A stretch of 64,000 nt of DNA from an uncultured Christensenellaceae bacterium. GTDB lineage: Bacteria; Bacillota; Clostridia; Christensenellales; Pumilibacteraceae. Where the stretch lies: positions 14,600 to 78,599 of the forward strand of contig CAJUPB010000010.1 of assembly GCA_910588155.1 (NCBI GenBank). The letters are read 5' to 3'. Position numbers and translations under genes: made by a program. Positions 1 to 8,188 of the stretch are shown here, piece after piece (position 1 is the stretch's first letter; each line of letters begins with the position of its first letter). The notes under the pieces are model-generated. The model saw only the letters and a list, made by a program, of their open reading frames with translations. It searched no databases and was not told where the DNA came from.

Positions 1-234
1 CAGCGCGGTGAGGGCGACATCCGCCTCTTTCAAAAGTTCGAACTTCGGTTCGCAGAATTTCATATCGCCGCAAACGCCTTCCAGCGCGGGATACATATCG
101 CATATCTTTTCGCCGGCTTCCTTTCTCGAAGTTGCGCAAATAACCTCGACGCCGGGGTGTCTGCCCAGTATGCTCAAAAGCTCGAAACCCGTATAACCGC
201 TTGCGCCGACGATTGCGGCTTTGATTTTTTTCAT
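1..234 (-). CDS. argC: N-acetyl-gamma-glutamyl-phosphate reductase, N-terminal part (runs off the window)
   Basis: The first 78 residues of ArgC, which reduces N-acetylglutamyl phosphate to the semialdehyde in arginine synthesis using NADPH. The N-terminus shows the Rossmann nucleotide-binding motif GASGYTGFELL followed by the HP pair typical of ArgC. The ATG at 234 is preceded by AAGGAG. The rest of the gene, including the catalytic Cys, lies before position 1. A sigma-A promoter sits just upstream on the same strand. The family is clear from the motif; nothing can be said about the downstream arg genes. Confidence 0.9.
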   Translation of the reverse strand, partial: MKKIKAAIVGASGYTGFELLSILGRHPGVEVICATSRKEAGEKICDMYPALEGVCGDMKFCEPKFELLKEADVALTAL

Positions 235-264
235 AGCTTCTCCTTGCGTGTGAAATACGCGATT

Positions 265-293
265 ATTATACGACATATTGAATATTTATGCAA
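265..293 (-). promoter_or_regulatory. sigma-A promoter for argC
   Basis: On the minus strand, TTGCAT (288-293) and a perfect TATAAT (265-270) are separated by 17 bp and lie about 30 bases before the argC ATG. Confidence 0.65.
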
Positions 294-364
294 GCAAATC
301 GGGGTGCGAATATGAAAATATGCAAAAATAATTCTAAAAAGTGTGTATAACGGCATAAATATAG

Positions 365-393
365 TTGAAAAAACGGACGGCGTATGTTATAAT
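365..393 (+). promoter_or_regulatory. sigma-A promoter with extended -10
   Basis: TTGAAA (365-370), a 17-bp spacer and TATAAT (388-393) preceded by TG. It drives the zinc-ribbon membrane protein at 424. It overlaps the longer upstream reading frame from 343, which supports the downstream start. Confidence 0.75.
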
Positions 394-423
394 ACGAACA
401 AGTACGAAAAGGAAGGTCGAGAG

Positions 424-1596
424 ATGTCCAAAAAAGTGTGCGAGCTGTGCGGCTATGCCGACGACAGCTATACGATAGAAGAGAGCGGCACGGTAATGAA
501 AGTGTGTAAATTCTGTCACGACGGGTATTTGGAAAGAATGGGAATGTCGCCCGACGACGACAAGCCCGTGGAAGACCCCGTCACGCTCTTGGATTTGAAG
601 TCCGCCGCGGAGATAAGCGAGGCGGTCGGCGAGATTATGAACAATAATGGCGAGGAGGAATCGCGTATGAAAGTCGAACCTTTGACCGAAGAAGAATTGA
701 ACAGAGTGCTGACGGGCGGACATTCCCGCCGCAGAAAATCGTATTCGGAATCCAAAGCGGAAAAGAGCGCGGAGGCGGAGGATAAAGAGTCCGCCGAAGT
801 CAATCAAAAGCCTGCGCCCGAAAAGGCGGAGGAAACGAAATCCGAGTCCGAAACGGTCAAGAGCGAGCCGCAGCAAAAGAAACCCAAAAAGGATATAATG
901 GACGAGGTAAACCCCAGAATCGACGACGAGCGCATAAAGGTGACCAGTCCCGAAGTGCCGCTGGAACGCGACGCCAGACCCAAAACCAACCTCGACGTGG
1001 AAGTTTCGGAGTATAAAAACGCCGTGCGCTTTATAGACGCGTTCAAATACGTGTTCCATCCCGTCGTGTACGCGATATTCCTCGGCGTGGTAATCGCCAC
1101 GGTGGCAACCGTGCTGTTCATAGTCAAGACGTGGCAGAGCGCCGTCTATGTGCTGGGTTGCGGAATAGTCGCCATCGGGTTGAGCTACTTTTTGATGTGG
1201 TATCTCGCAACGCGCTACGACAAGGATAAACGCGCCTACCTTTTAAGGATACGTCAGCAGGAAATATTGTTCGACAGTATGACGTCGGATTGCTACCGCG
1301 AATTAAAGACGAAGTTCACGGTTTTGAAGTCGCTCGGGTGGCTGCTGTCGAAGTTGAGCGTGCTGCTGCCGCTCGTGACCGTGCTCGGCGGCGTCGTGGC
1401 GTCGGTCATAGTGTGCTTTGTATATCAAGTATGGCTTATGCCGATAATCTTCTTCGGAAGCATAGTCGCTGGCATAGTCGTGTATTGGCTGGTCAAATTC
1501 TTCGCGGATATGATTGCGTATAAGCTGGATGCGGAGCGCAATCAGCAGCTGCAACAGCAGACCCTGCTCGACATACTCAAAATGCTGAAAAAATAA
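424..1596 (+). CDS. zinc-ribbon membrane protein of unknown function
   Basis: A 390-residue protein I do not recognise as a named family. Residues 1-40 hold a zinc-ribbon-like CxxC pair (C6/C9 and C28/C31). Residues about 60-190 are charged, rich in Glu, Lys, Pro and Ser and probably disordered. The C-terminal half has four hydrophobic membrane segments in two pairs, separated by a basic stretch, and ends in a Gln-rich helix. The ATG at 424 follows AAGGAAGG, and the promoter at 365-393 lies inside the longer 343 frame. It is a single-gene unit closed by a hairpin at 1602. The layout (zinc ribbon, linker, membrane bundle) suggests a membrane sensor or scaffold, but that is inference. Confidence 0.75.
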   Translation: MSKKVCELCGYADDSYTIEESGTVMKVCKFCHDGYLERMGMSPDDDKPVEDPVTLLDLKSAAEISEAVGEIMNNNGEEESRMKVEPLTEEELNRVLTGGHSRRRKSYSESKAEKSAEAEDKESAEVNQKPAPEKAEETKSESETVKSEPQQKKPKKDIMDEVNPRIDDERIKVTSPEVPLERDARPKTNLDVEVSEYKNAVRFIDAFKYVFHPVVYAIFLGVVIATVATVLFIVKTWQSAVYVLGCGIVAIGLSYFLMWYLATRYDKDKRAYLLRIRQQEILFDSMTSDCYRELKTKFTVLKSLGWLLSKLSVLLPLVTVLGGVVASVIVCFVYQVWLMPIIFFGSIVAGIVVYWLVKFFADMIAYKLDAERNQQLQQQTLLDILKMLKK

Positions 1597-1601
1597 CGAG
1601 G

Positions 1602-1632
1602 TAGGCTTCCCTTGCGAGAGGGAAGCCTATTT
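1602..1632 (+). terminator. probable intrinsic terminator
   Basis: Perfect 10-bp stem (1602-1611 with 1620-1629) with an 8-base loop, followed by a short T run. It lies six bases after the stop of the zinc-ribbon gene. Confidence 0.6.
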
Positions 1633-1834
1633 CCGAAATCCTTTTCCGCAGCATAAGGCTCGGCAAGAATGCGGCTGTACGGCGCGGCGCGAAAGCGCGG
1701 GCGGTCGAGTTCTGTTTTGCGGCGTAAAAAGTTTTTGACGGACTTTTGCAAAAAGCCGAAAAAAGCGGAAAGAAAACAAACAAAAAAGGACATAATCAAC
1801 TTTGACCGAACCACGGTCGCCAAGAGGAGAACGA

Positions 1835-3781
1835 ATGTCAAACATATCTCTCATAAACGTCGCCAAAAAATACGCCGACCGCGTTGCGGTTTGCGGCTTT
1901 TCCGCAGACGTTGCGGACGGCGAACTGCTGTGCATAACGGGACCGTCGGGTTGCGGAAAGTCGACGGTGCTGCGCATAATAGCCGGCTTGGAAGACGCTG
2001 ACGCGGGCGAACTGTACGTCGACGGAAAACCCGCGCTCGACGTCGGAGTCAAGGGCCGCGACGCCGTGCTGGTGTCGAGAGAACACCCCGTTTATAAAAA
2101 AAGTATGACGGTATACGACAATCTGGCATACGGCTTGCACCTGCGCAAAATCGACGGAAAGGAGATTGACGGTCGTGTTCGCGCGGCGGCGGGAATGCTC
2201 GGCGTGACCGACCTGCTGTATAAAAAAGCGTCCGCGCTGACAGCAGGCGAGCTTATGCGCGTCGCGCTGTGCAGAGCAGCGGTGCGCAAACCTGCGATAC
2301 TTTTGCTGGACGAGCCTTTGAAAGGACTCGACGGCACGGAAAGAGCGCAGATGATGACGGAGATAGTCAACATTAAAAACAGATTGGGTTCGGCGACGGT
2401 AATGGCAACGTCGGACTCTTCGGCGGCAATGACGCTGGGAGACAGGGTTGCGGTGATGAAAGACGGAAGAGTGCGTCAGAGCGGCACGCCGCGCGACGTC
2501 TACGAAAATCCGTCCGACACCTTCACGGCGGCTTTCGTCGGCACGCCGCAAATAAACCTGTTCGAGGCGGTCGCATACAGAAACGACGGCACCGTTACGG
2601 CAAAGCTCGGACTCGGCGAATGGCCGCTGACGTTGCCTGCGTCCAAAGCCAAACGCATATTCGGTCTGGACGAAACGCCGAGAGAAGTATATGTCGGCGT
2701 GAGAGCGGAAGACTTCCACGGCGAACAGTTCTTTTTGGAAGCGTCGCCCGACACGGTCGTGGAAGCCCGCGTCAGATTGGCGGAAAGAACGGGCGGAGAA
2801 AACCTGCTGTATCTCGACATAGACGGCAAAAGCGATTTTGCCACGGCAAAGGTGGACGCGAGAATTTCGCTTGCCGCCGGCGACAGGGTAAAACTCGCCG
2901 TGGACGCGAATAAAGTTCTGCTTTTCGACAGGGCGACGGGGCGTTCGCTGTCCGCCGTTCCGAACAGAAATTTGATAGAATGCAAATTGCTTGCCGACAA
3001 AGACGGCGGTCTGAAAGCAAGATTCGGGTCGAACGCGGTAGAGCTTCCCGAAAAAGTCACGTCGAGACTTACGGACAGAAGCGTCGTGAACGGCGACGCC
3101 TGCCTCTCGATTGCGCCGTCCGAACTCTACACGGAATATCGTGATGGCTGCAAGACTCTGGAATGCGAAGTGGACTTTCAGGTTCGCCGCACGGACTTCA
3201 CGGCTCTGTACGTGCGTTTCGGCGGGGTGAAGGAGTCCAAAGCCGTTTTCGCGGACAAGAACTGCGAAAGGAGCGCGGGCGAAAAAATCACACTGTGGTA
3301 TAACCCCGAAAAGCTGGAATTGACAAACTGTCGGTTCGAGCGTATAACCGCCTCCCGTCCCGTGACGAACAATACCGCAACCGCAATGACGCAAGTCAAA
3401 GACGGCAAGGTAAAGGCGGTAATAGGAAAAAACAAGTTCGAGTTTGCGACCGACGCAGACGTCAAAAACGGTTCGACTCTGCTGCGCATTCCGCCAAACG
3501 CCGTGTCCGTTGCGAAAAAAGGCGGCGCGAATACGGCGAAAGCCACGGTGCTCGACTATGACTTTATGGGCAATAAAACGTTGCTGTATCTCGCGTTGGA
3601 CGGCTTCGACCCGTATTTCACCGCGGCGGCGGACGGAGCGGTGCAGTGCGAAATCGGCGATAAAATCAGGATAGCGATAGATTTCGGCAGAGCGGATACA
3701 AAACCGCCGAAGTCGCTTGCCGAGTATATAAGAGAATGCGCAAAGGACGCGCCGCCGTATGTGTTCGTCGAAGAAACTTGA
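1835..3781 (+). CDS. MalK/UgpC-like ABC ATPase with degenerate catalytic motifs and three TOBE-like modules
   Basis: A 648-residue cytoplasmic protein built like the ATPase of CUT1 sugar importers. The Walker A (GPSGCGKST, 36-44) and Walker B (ILLLDEP, 155-161) are intact. The Q-loop Gln is missing (VSREHPVY, about 80-87), the signature reads LTAGE instead of LSGGQ (135-139), and the switch His is Ser193 (ATSD instead of THD). After the ATPase domain come about 400 residues in three tandem MalK-type regulatory (TOBE-like) modules. Each carries an LLYLDI- or ALYVRF-like strand and ends in an AGDRVKLAVD-like segment. Ordinary MalK has about 370 residues. No permease or binding-protein gene is adjacent. 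It probably binds nucleotide but hydrolyses poorly, so a regulatory role is plausible. The ATG at 1835 follows AGAGGAGA; a TTG at 1802 is rejected. Confidence 0.85.
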   Translation: MSNISLINVAKKYADRVAVCGFSADVADGELLCITGPSGCGKSTVLRIIAGLEDADAGELYVDGKPALDVGVKGRDAVLVSREHPVYKKSMTVYDNLAYGLHLRKIDGKEIDGRVRAAAGMLGVTDLLYKKASALTAGELMRVALCRAAVRKPAILLLDEPLKGLDGTERAQMMTEIVNIKNRLGSATVMATSDSSAAMTLGDRVAVMKDGRVRQSGTPRDVYENPSDTFTAAFVGTPQINLFEAVAYRNDGTVTAKLGLGEWPLTLPASKAKRIFGLDETPREVYVGVRAEDFHGEQFFLEASPDTVVEARVRLAERTGGENLLYLDIDGKSDFATAKVDARISLAAGDRVKLAVDANKVLLFDRATGRSLSAVPNRNLIECKLLADKDGGLKARFGSNAVELPEKVTSRLTDRSVVNGDACLSIAPSELYTEYRDGCKTLECEVDFQVRRTDFTALYVRFGGVKESKAVFADKNCERSAGEKITLWYNPEKLELTNCRFERITASRPVTNNTATAMTQVKDGKVKAVIGKNKFEFATDADVKNGSTLLRIPPNAVSVAKKGGANTAKATVLDYDFMGNKTLLYLALDGFDPYFTAAADGAVQCEIGDKIRIAIDFGRADTKPPKSLAEYIRECAKDAPPYVFVEET

Positions 3782-3841
3782 ACTCGACGGGCGTGACGGC
3801 GCGGCTTTTAAAAGTAATGATATTAAAAGGAGAATGAAAAT

Positions 3842-4000
3842 ATGAAGTACGTGTGCGATGTTTGCGGTTGGGAATACGACGAAGAAACGGGCTATCCCGA
3901 GGGCGGAATCGCCCCCGGCACGAAATGGGAAAACGTTCCCGAGGATTTCGCTTGTCCGCTTTGCGCGGTCGGCAAAGACCAATTTTCCCCGGTCGAATAA
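3842..4000 (+). CDS. rubredoxin
   Basis: A 52-residue rubredoxin, the one-iron electron carrier of anaerobes. The four iron ligands are C5, C8, C38 and C41 in the usual YVCDVCG and ACPLC motifs, and the family's core aromatics (W10, Y12, W29, F36) are present. The ATG at 3842 is eight bases after AAAGGAGA. It follows the ABC-like gene by 60 bases and may be co-transcribed; a terminator comes at 4189. It could supply electrons to rubrerythrin- or flavoprotein-based oxygen or peroxide reductases, though none is encoded nearby. Confidence 0.95.
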   Translation: MKYVCDVCGWEYDEETGYPEGGIAPGTKWENVPEDFACPLCAVGKDQFSPVE

Positions 4001-4188
4001 TTCTGTCTTTTGCATAGACCTTTTTGCAAGAGCGCGTTCGTGCCGCGCCCTTGCTTTTGCTTTGGCTCGAACAGCGTTTCGTCTGTTTAATCTTCGAAGA
4101 AAGGCGCGCACTGCCGCTTTGACGAAAAATTCGTTCGACTCGGCGACGCGCTTTTCGGACGGGCGGTTACAGTTTTTTACTTTCGAAT

Positions 4189-4220
4189 AAAAAGCGGCAA
4201 GAAGGACAAGCCGCTTTTTT
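4189..4220 (+). terminator. intrinsic terminator, likely bidirectional
   Basis: Stem AAAGCGGC (4191-4198) with GCCGCTTT (4210-4217), an 11-base loop and a run of six Ts. The rest of 4001-4286 shows nothing else convincing. Confidence 0.75.
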
Positions 4221-4286
4221 GTATGGTGCGAGGCGTATTTTTTGTACGGTTTTGCCGCATATTAAACAGCGGGAGAGTGTAGAAAA

Positions 4287-5660
4287 GTGAAAAACGTGAT
4301 ACATACGCTGTGTTTGACTTCGATATTTGCAGTATCCGCTTTTTGCGGAATGTTTTTCGGCGCCGCGCCCGCCGCAAATCCCCGAGATTCCGTCGCGGTT
4401 TCGCAAGACGTATCCCGTGATTTGACGGAGCAAGGGGAAAATGCTTGCCGCGATACCTCTTGCCGACGGCAAGAACAGACGGCTTTTGCGCGGTCGGACG
4501 AACAGCCTTTCGAGATACGCTTCGACAGCGACGAGGGCAGTTTCGTATATAAAGACGATAAAATTCAACCCACAGACTACCTTGTCGCCGACGAGATTTT
4601 CAATAGAAAGATAAACGCGACGATAGTCGAGAAACGTGCGATGATGACGAAAGCCGTCCGCGCTGGGGCAAGCTACGAACGCGCGGTCACGATGTGTATG
4701 CCGCTTTCGGCAAGGACGGTGAACGAGGCGGAAGCAAAGATAAACACACCGCCCGTGGACGCGCAGATTTTGTTCAATCCCGACAGAAAGCCGGCATTCA
4801 CGATTAAACGCGACAAAACGGGCAGACGCGTGAACAGGGAAAAGACTTTCGAACTCATATATGCGTCGGTAATGCACGGCGGAAACGACCGCCTCAAACT
4901 TCCCGTCGAAGACGTGGAAGCTCTCATAACCGCGGATATGCTGACGGAAAGGACGTACACAAGGGCGGAGTTTTCGACAAATTTCGACGATGGCAACGCA
5001 GAGCGCACGCACAATATCGCGCTGGCGCTTCAAAAGGTCAACGGCACCGTGTTGAACCCCGAGGAAGAGTTTTCTTTCAATGCCGCCGTGGGCGCGAGAA
5101 GCGAAAAGAACGGATTCAAACAGGCGAAGATAATAATGGACGGCGAATACGTGCTGGGCTACGGCGGCGGCGTGTGCCAGGCGTCCACGACGATATACAA
5201 CGCCGCTCTTCGCGCGGGTATGGAAATCACTATGGTCAGAAATCACTCTCTGACTTCTTCTTACGTAGAGCCTTCGCTGGACGCAATGGTCAATTCGTCA
5301 AGTTCGGATTTGAAATTCAAAAACCCTCTGGACACCCCCGTCTATATAGCGGCGAGAGTGGTGGGCGCAACGGCTTACGTGAAGATTTACGGCATAAAAA
5401 ACGAATATAAGATTGTCCCGAAAAGCCGCGTGCTGTCCGTAATAGAGCCGCAGGGCGACGAGGAAATCGTGGATAAGGAACATAAATATTTGCCGGCAGA
5501 GTCGGTCAGCGGCGACACAATGCGCATAAGAAACGCCAAAGAGGGCGTGAAAAGCGAAGCGTATTTGGAATATTACAAGGACAATCTGCTCGTGCGCAGA
5601 GTCAAGATTCGTTCCGACACGTATAAAGCCGTGCGCGGAATAGTTATGATTGCGCCGTAA
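4287..5660 (+). CDS. VanW family cell-envelope protein
   Basis: A 457-residue exported protein. Residues 1-30 form a signal or anchor helix. A middle region (about 90-220) resembles the YoaR-type peptidoglycan-binding-like domain found before VanW. The VanW domain follows (about 225-380), with FSTNFDDG, LNPEEEFSFNAAVG, the very conserved GYGGGVCQASTTIYNAALRAG and an RNHS motif. The last 75 residues look like a G5-type beta domain. VanW proteins are common surface proteins of Clostridia; the exact biochemical role is not established. The start is GTG at 4287 after GGGAG. It is a monocistronic unit followed by the pnuC promoter. Confidence 0.85.
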   Translation: MKNVIHTLCLTSIFAVSAFCGMFFGAAPAANPRDSVAVSQDVSRDLTEQGENACRDTSCRRQEQTAFARSDEQPFEIRFDSDEGSFVYKDDKIQPTDYLVADEIFNRKINATIVEKRAMMTKAVRAGASYERAVTMCMPLSARTVNEAEAKINTPPVDAQILFNPDRKPAFTIKRDKTGRRVNREKTFELIYASVMHGGNDRLKLPVEDVEALITADMLTERTYTRAEFSTNFDDGNAERTHNIALALQKVNGTVLNPEEEFSFNAAVGARSEKNGFKQAKIIMDGEYVLGYGGGVCQASTTIYNAALRAGMEITMVRNHSLTSSYVEPSLDAMVNSSSSDLKFKNPLDTPVYIAARVVGATAYVKIYGIKNEYKIVPKSRVLSVIEPQGDEEIVDKEHKYLPAESVSGDTMRIRNAKEGVKSEAYLEYYKDNLLVRRVKIRSDTYKAVRGIVMIAP

Positions 5661-5668
5661 AAAAGCCC

Positions 5669-5698
5669 TTGACAAACCGCACACGAATGTGATATAAT
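5669..5698 (+). promoter_or_regulatory. strong sigma-A promoter for the pnuC leader
   Basis: Perfect TTGACA (5669-5674) and TATAAT (5693-5698) with an 18-bp spacer. Transcription should start near 5705, about 130 bases before pnuC. Confidence 0.85.
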
Positions 5699-5704
5699 GC
5701 AAGA

Positions 5705-5820
5705 GTAAAATAAATAAAGTCGCGTCGTCGCTGCCGAGTGCCGACGCGCAAGTGCGAAAGGAAACGCGCTTTGTCCGAAATCGTTAGGTCGTTGAAGATT
5801 CGGACAGGGCGCGTTTTTTT
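5705..5820 (+). promoter_or_regulatory. riboswitch-like attenuator leader of pnuC
   Basis: The 5' part folds into a 7-bp helix, CGCGTCG with CGACGCG. A second hairpin pairs GTGCG (near 5752) with CGCGC (5765-5769). The same CGCGC can instead pair with GCGCG (5809-5813), extending GTCCGAA/TTCGGAC (5773-5779 and 5799-5805) into a terminator with seven Ts (5814-5820). The two folds exclude each other, as in transcription-attenuating riboswitches. Because pnuC follows, the ligand could be NAD+, NMN or nicotinamide riboside. I cannot match the leader to the NAD+-II (pnuC) riboswitch consensus as I remember it, so it may be a new class. Confidence 0.7.
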
Positions 5821-5833
5821 CGAGGGTGCGTAT

Positions 5834-6532
5834 ATGAAGTTCTTTAAAAGCCTGACTGTGACGGAACGGATAATCTGGGCGTTGAGCTCGACGGCGACTG
5901 CCGTATCGTTTTTTGCATTCGAAAATAAGAATTATCACCTGCTTGTCGGCGCGTTGATTGGCATTGCCGCGCTCGTGCTCGTGTCCAAGGGCAGACCGAC
6001 GGGACAGGTACTGACCGTCGTTTTCGCCGTGTTTTACGGCATTGTTTCCTATTCTTACCGCTATTACGGCGAGATGATAACCTACCTCGGTATGACCGCG
6101 CCGATGGCGGTTGCGGCGCTTGCGAGCTGGCTGAAAAACCCGTATAAGGAAAAGGGCGGGGAAGTCAGGGTTAATAAATTGAAGCCGCGGGAATGGGCGA
6201 TTTTCGCAGTTCTGTCGGTTGTAGTGACGGCGGCGTTCGGTTTCGTGTTGAAGGCATTGAACACAAACAGTCTCGCAATAAGCACGTTGAGTGTGCTGAC
6301 GTCTTTTACCGCGGCCTATCTGACCGCCCGCCGCAGCCGCTTCTATGCCGTCTGCTACGCCGTCAACGACGCCGTGCTCATAGCTATGTGGATAATGGCA
6401 AGCACGGAAGACGTGACGTACGTACCCGTGGCGGTCTGCTTTATGTCGTTCTTCGTCCTCGACGTGCTCGGCTTCCTGAATTGGACCCGAATGTCGAAAA
6501 AACAAGACGAGAGCGTCAATGCGGAAAAATAA
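5834..6532 (+). CDS. pnuC: nicotinamide riboside transporter PnuC family
   Basis: A 232-residue membrane protein with about seven hydrophobic helices. PnuC carries nicotinamide riboside across the membrane by facilitated diffusion for NAD salvage. Recognisable features are the N-terminal TVTERIIW helix, the YSYRYYGEMITYLGMTAP loop and the C-terminal DVLGFLNWTRM segment. The length is normal for PnuC. The ATG at 5834 follows GAGGGTG; the longer frame from 5738 runs through the terminator and is not credible. Expression is probably set by the attenuator immediately upstream. A weak stem-loop closes the unit. Related PnuT or PnuX carriers (thiamine, riboflavin) cannot be fully excluded. Confidence 0.85.
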   Translation: MKFFKSLTVTERIIWALSSTATAVSFFAFENKNYHLLVGALIGIAALVLVSKGRPTGQVLTVVFAVFYGIVSYSYRYYGEMITYLGMTAPMAVAALASWLKNPYKEKGGEVRVNKLKPREWAIFAVLSVVVTAAFGFVLKALNTNSLAISTLSVLTSFTAAYLTARRSRFYAVCYAVNDAVLIAMWIMASTEDVTYVPVAVCFMSFFVLDVLGFLNWTRMSKKQDESVNAEK

Positions 6533-6536
6533 AAGC

Positions 6537-6560
6537 ACCCGCAAACAATTGCGGGTACTT
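6537..6560 (+). terminator. probable terminator after pnuC
   Basis: Stem ACCCGCAA (6537-6544) with TTGCGGGT (6549-6556), a four-base loop and a weak T-rich tail. Confidence 0.5.
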
Positions 6561-6591
6561 TGCTTCCGAGCATTTATTCGTCTGTTACCGT

Positions 6592-6837
6592 TTACCGTCG
6601 GCAGCAGCAGTTGCGGCAATCACAACAGTCGCGGCGGTTGCGGCAGTTGCAGCACGGAAAACGGCAATGGCTGCCGCAATTCGTGCGGCGGCAATCGCAC
6701 GTACAAATGATTTTAAAACAAATCGTGCCGTCGCCGACAGCCGGATTTATGACTGTCTGAACAGCATTGCTGTAAGTCGTAAACGGTACGGCGCCCGAAT
6801 TATCGATGATATTTGCGATGTTTGTAATTGTTTTCAT
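6592..6837 (-). CDS. small Cys-rich protein, possibly spore or surface associated
   Basis: An 81-residue protein I cannot place in a named family. The first about 40 residues are an ordinary polar/hydrophobic segment. The last about 42 contain some 15 cysteines in CDC, CC and CxC groups mixed with Arg and Asn, ending in CCCRR. Such tails occur in spore-coat-type and metal-binding proteins, but that is a composition argument only. The ATG at 6837 follows AAGGTGG and sits immediately after the stop of the broken DUF11 gene, so the two were probably one operon. The reading frame is intact although its upstream partner is not. Confidence 0.6.
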   Translation of the reverse strand: MKTITNIANIIDNSGAVPFTTYSNAVQTVINPAVGDGTICFKIICTCDCRRTNCGSHCRFPCCNCRNRRDCCDCRNCCCRR

Positions 6838-6838
6838 T

Positions 6839-7484
6839 TTAATCCACCTTAACGTCGAATTCCACGACGAGAGTTTCGCGCGGTGCCAAATTGCGCAGAA
6901 CAAAACCGATTTCGGGGTCGTAAACGGAAAAGTTCGTGCCGTTGATTTTGACGCTGCCGCGAACAAATGTCGTGCCGTCTGGAACAGGGTCTTTGAATAT
7001 CAAATCGCTTTTTTCTCCGCCCCCGATGTTTGCAATCATAACCGTATAGTGCAGGTTTTCGCCCTTGACGGCAAACGATTTATCCACGCTTTTGACGACG
7101 TTTATTTTGTCGGAAACGACATCGAATGAAAGGACGTCGGTGTTTTCGGAGTATTTCACGTTGCCTCTTGCAGGGTCGTTCACGGTGTAATTCAGCGTCG
7201 CAAAATGGGTTACGGGCGTTCTGCTCGGTAAAGAAAATATCGTTTATGTCGACATTGTCGTTGTTCGTTATGGTTATGGTGATAGTCAGCGTTTCGCCTT
7301 TGACGGCAAAATTTTTGTCCACGCTCTTGACCACGGAGAGCTTGGCGGAAATTACGTTATACGAAAGAGTGTCCGTGTATTCTTTGTATCTGATGTTGCC
7401 TCTTGCGGGTCGTTCACAACGTATTGGAACTCGGATGCGTCGGTTACGGGCGACACGGTCATCGGATTGGCGATTTGCGTATGC
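6839..7484 (-). pseudogene. remnant of a DUF11-repeat surface protein gene
   Basis: Two DUF11 (TIGR01451-type) modules can be read only by changing frame. The upstream module begins ...FQYVVNDP, then loses one base near 7405: compare ACCCGCAAG here with ACCCTGCAAG in the second copy. It continues ARGNIRYKEYTDTLSYN to DIFFTEQ. There it jumps near 7220 straight into RTPVTHFATLNYTVNDP of the next module, missing about 50 residues and shifting frame. The last module (6839-7183) is complete and ends ...VEFDVKVD then stop. The 5' end is cut off where the GNAT promoter begins (7485). No start codon or signal peptide remains, so the gene is decayed. Confidence 0.8.
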
Positions 7485-7513
7485 TTGATAATAAGAACGG
7501 AGTGTGATATAAT
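7485..7513 (+). promoter_or_regulatory. sigma-A promoter for the GNAT gene
   Basis: TTGATA (7485-7490), 17-bp spacer, TATAAT (7508-7513). It abuts the truncated DUF11 remnant. Confidence 0.75.
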
Positions 7514-7557
7514 AAAAATGACGTTGCAAAAAACGAAAAGGAGTGTTGCAATCGGAA

Positions 7558-8061
7558 ATGAATATGAATATTTTGGAATACGGCGAAGTTTATGCCGAAG
7601 AAGTAAAGGATTTGCTGGTGGAATTGCAGGCATACTTGGCGAGTTTGGATAAACGCGGAGTGTTGACGCTGAAAGACGGCTACCGCGAAGGATATTTTGC
7701 CTATGTTATGAAAGAGGTGCGAAAGCATAACGGTAAGATATTTTTGGCGCAACTCGATAACAAGACGGTGGGACTTGTGGTTTGCAAGATATTTCAAGGC
7801 GGCGGCGAATCCGAATATACCACGGTTTGTCCCAAAGTCGGCTTTATAAGCGATTTGGTGGTTGCGGAGAACTGTCGCGGCAGACGAATAGGGCGGTCGC
7901 TGTTACGGCAGGCAAACAGCTTTTTTAAGCAAAACGATTGCGAGTATACGCAGTTGGAAGTATTTGCACCCAATGCGGAGGCTTTAAAATTGTATAAAAA
8001 ACTCGGATTCGAAGTGAATTGTCTGTATATGTCGCAACGAACGGACAAATTGGATTTTTGA
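7558..8061 (+). CDS. GNAT family N-acetyltransferase
   Basis: A 167-residue acetyl-CoA-dependent acetyltransferase of unknown substrate. The core motif A is visible as GFISDLVVAENCRGRRIG (beta4 strand plus the acetyl-CoA pyrophosphate loop RGRRIG), followed by the motif B segment NAEALKLYKKLGFE. The size fits the family. AAAAGGAG lies at 7536-7543, giving a slightly long 14-base spacing to ATG 7558; ATG 7564 or TTG 7546 are alternatives. It is transcribed from its own promoter. The following small genes may belong to the same transcript. Confidence 0.85.
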   Translation: MNMNILEYGEVYAEEVKDLLVELQAYLASLDKRGVLTLKDGYREGYFAYVMKEVRKHNGKIFLAQLDNKTVGLVVCKIFQGGGESEYTTVCPKVGFISDLVVAENCRGRRIGRSLLRQANSFFKQNDCEYTQLEVFAPNAEALKLYKKLGFEVNCLYMSQRTDKLDF

Positions 8062-8188
8062 TATAAAAGATTTCGTTGCAAAGGTAGTTTCGAATGTAAA
8101 CCGAACAAAAGAGTAAAACACTTTCACTCTGCTTGAATAGTCGGAACGTTTAACTTTGTAAGTTGCGAAAAGAATATGAGGAGAAGAA

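Noticed and set aside
343..423. N-terminal extension of the zinc-ribbon protein
   Set aside because: The sigma-A promoter at 365-393 lies inside it and the good ribosome site points to 424.
1838..4111. Open frame of 757 codons on the minus strand
   Set aside because: Antisense to the ABC ATPase-like gene and rubredoxin, whose motifs prove the plus strand is coding.
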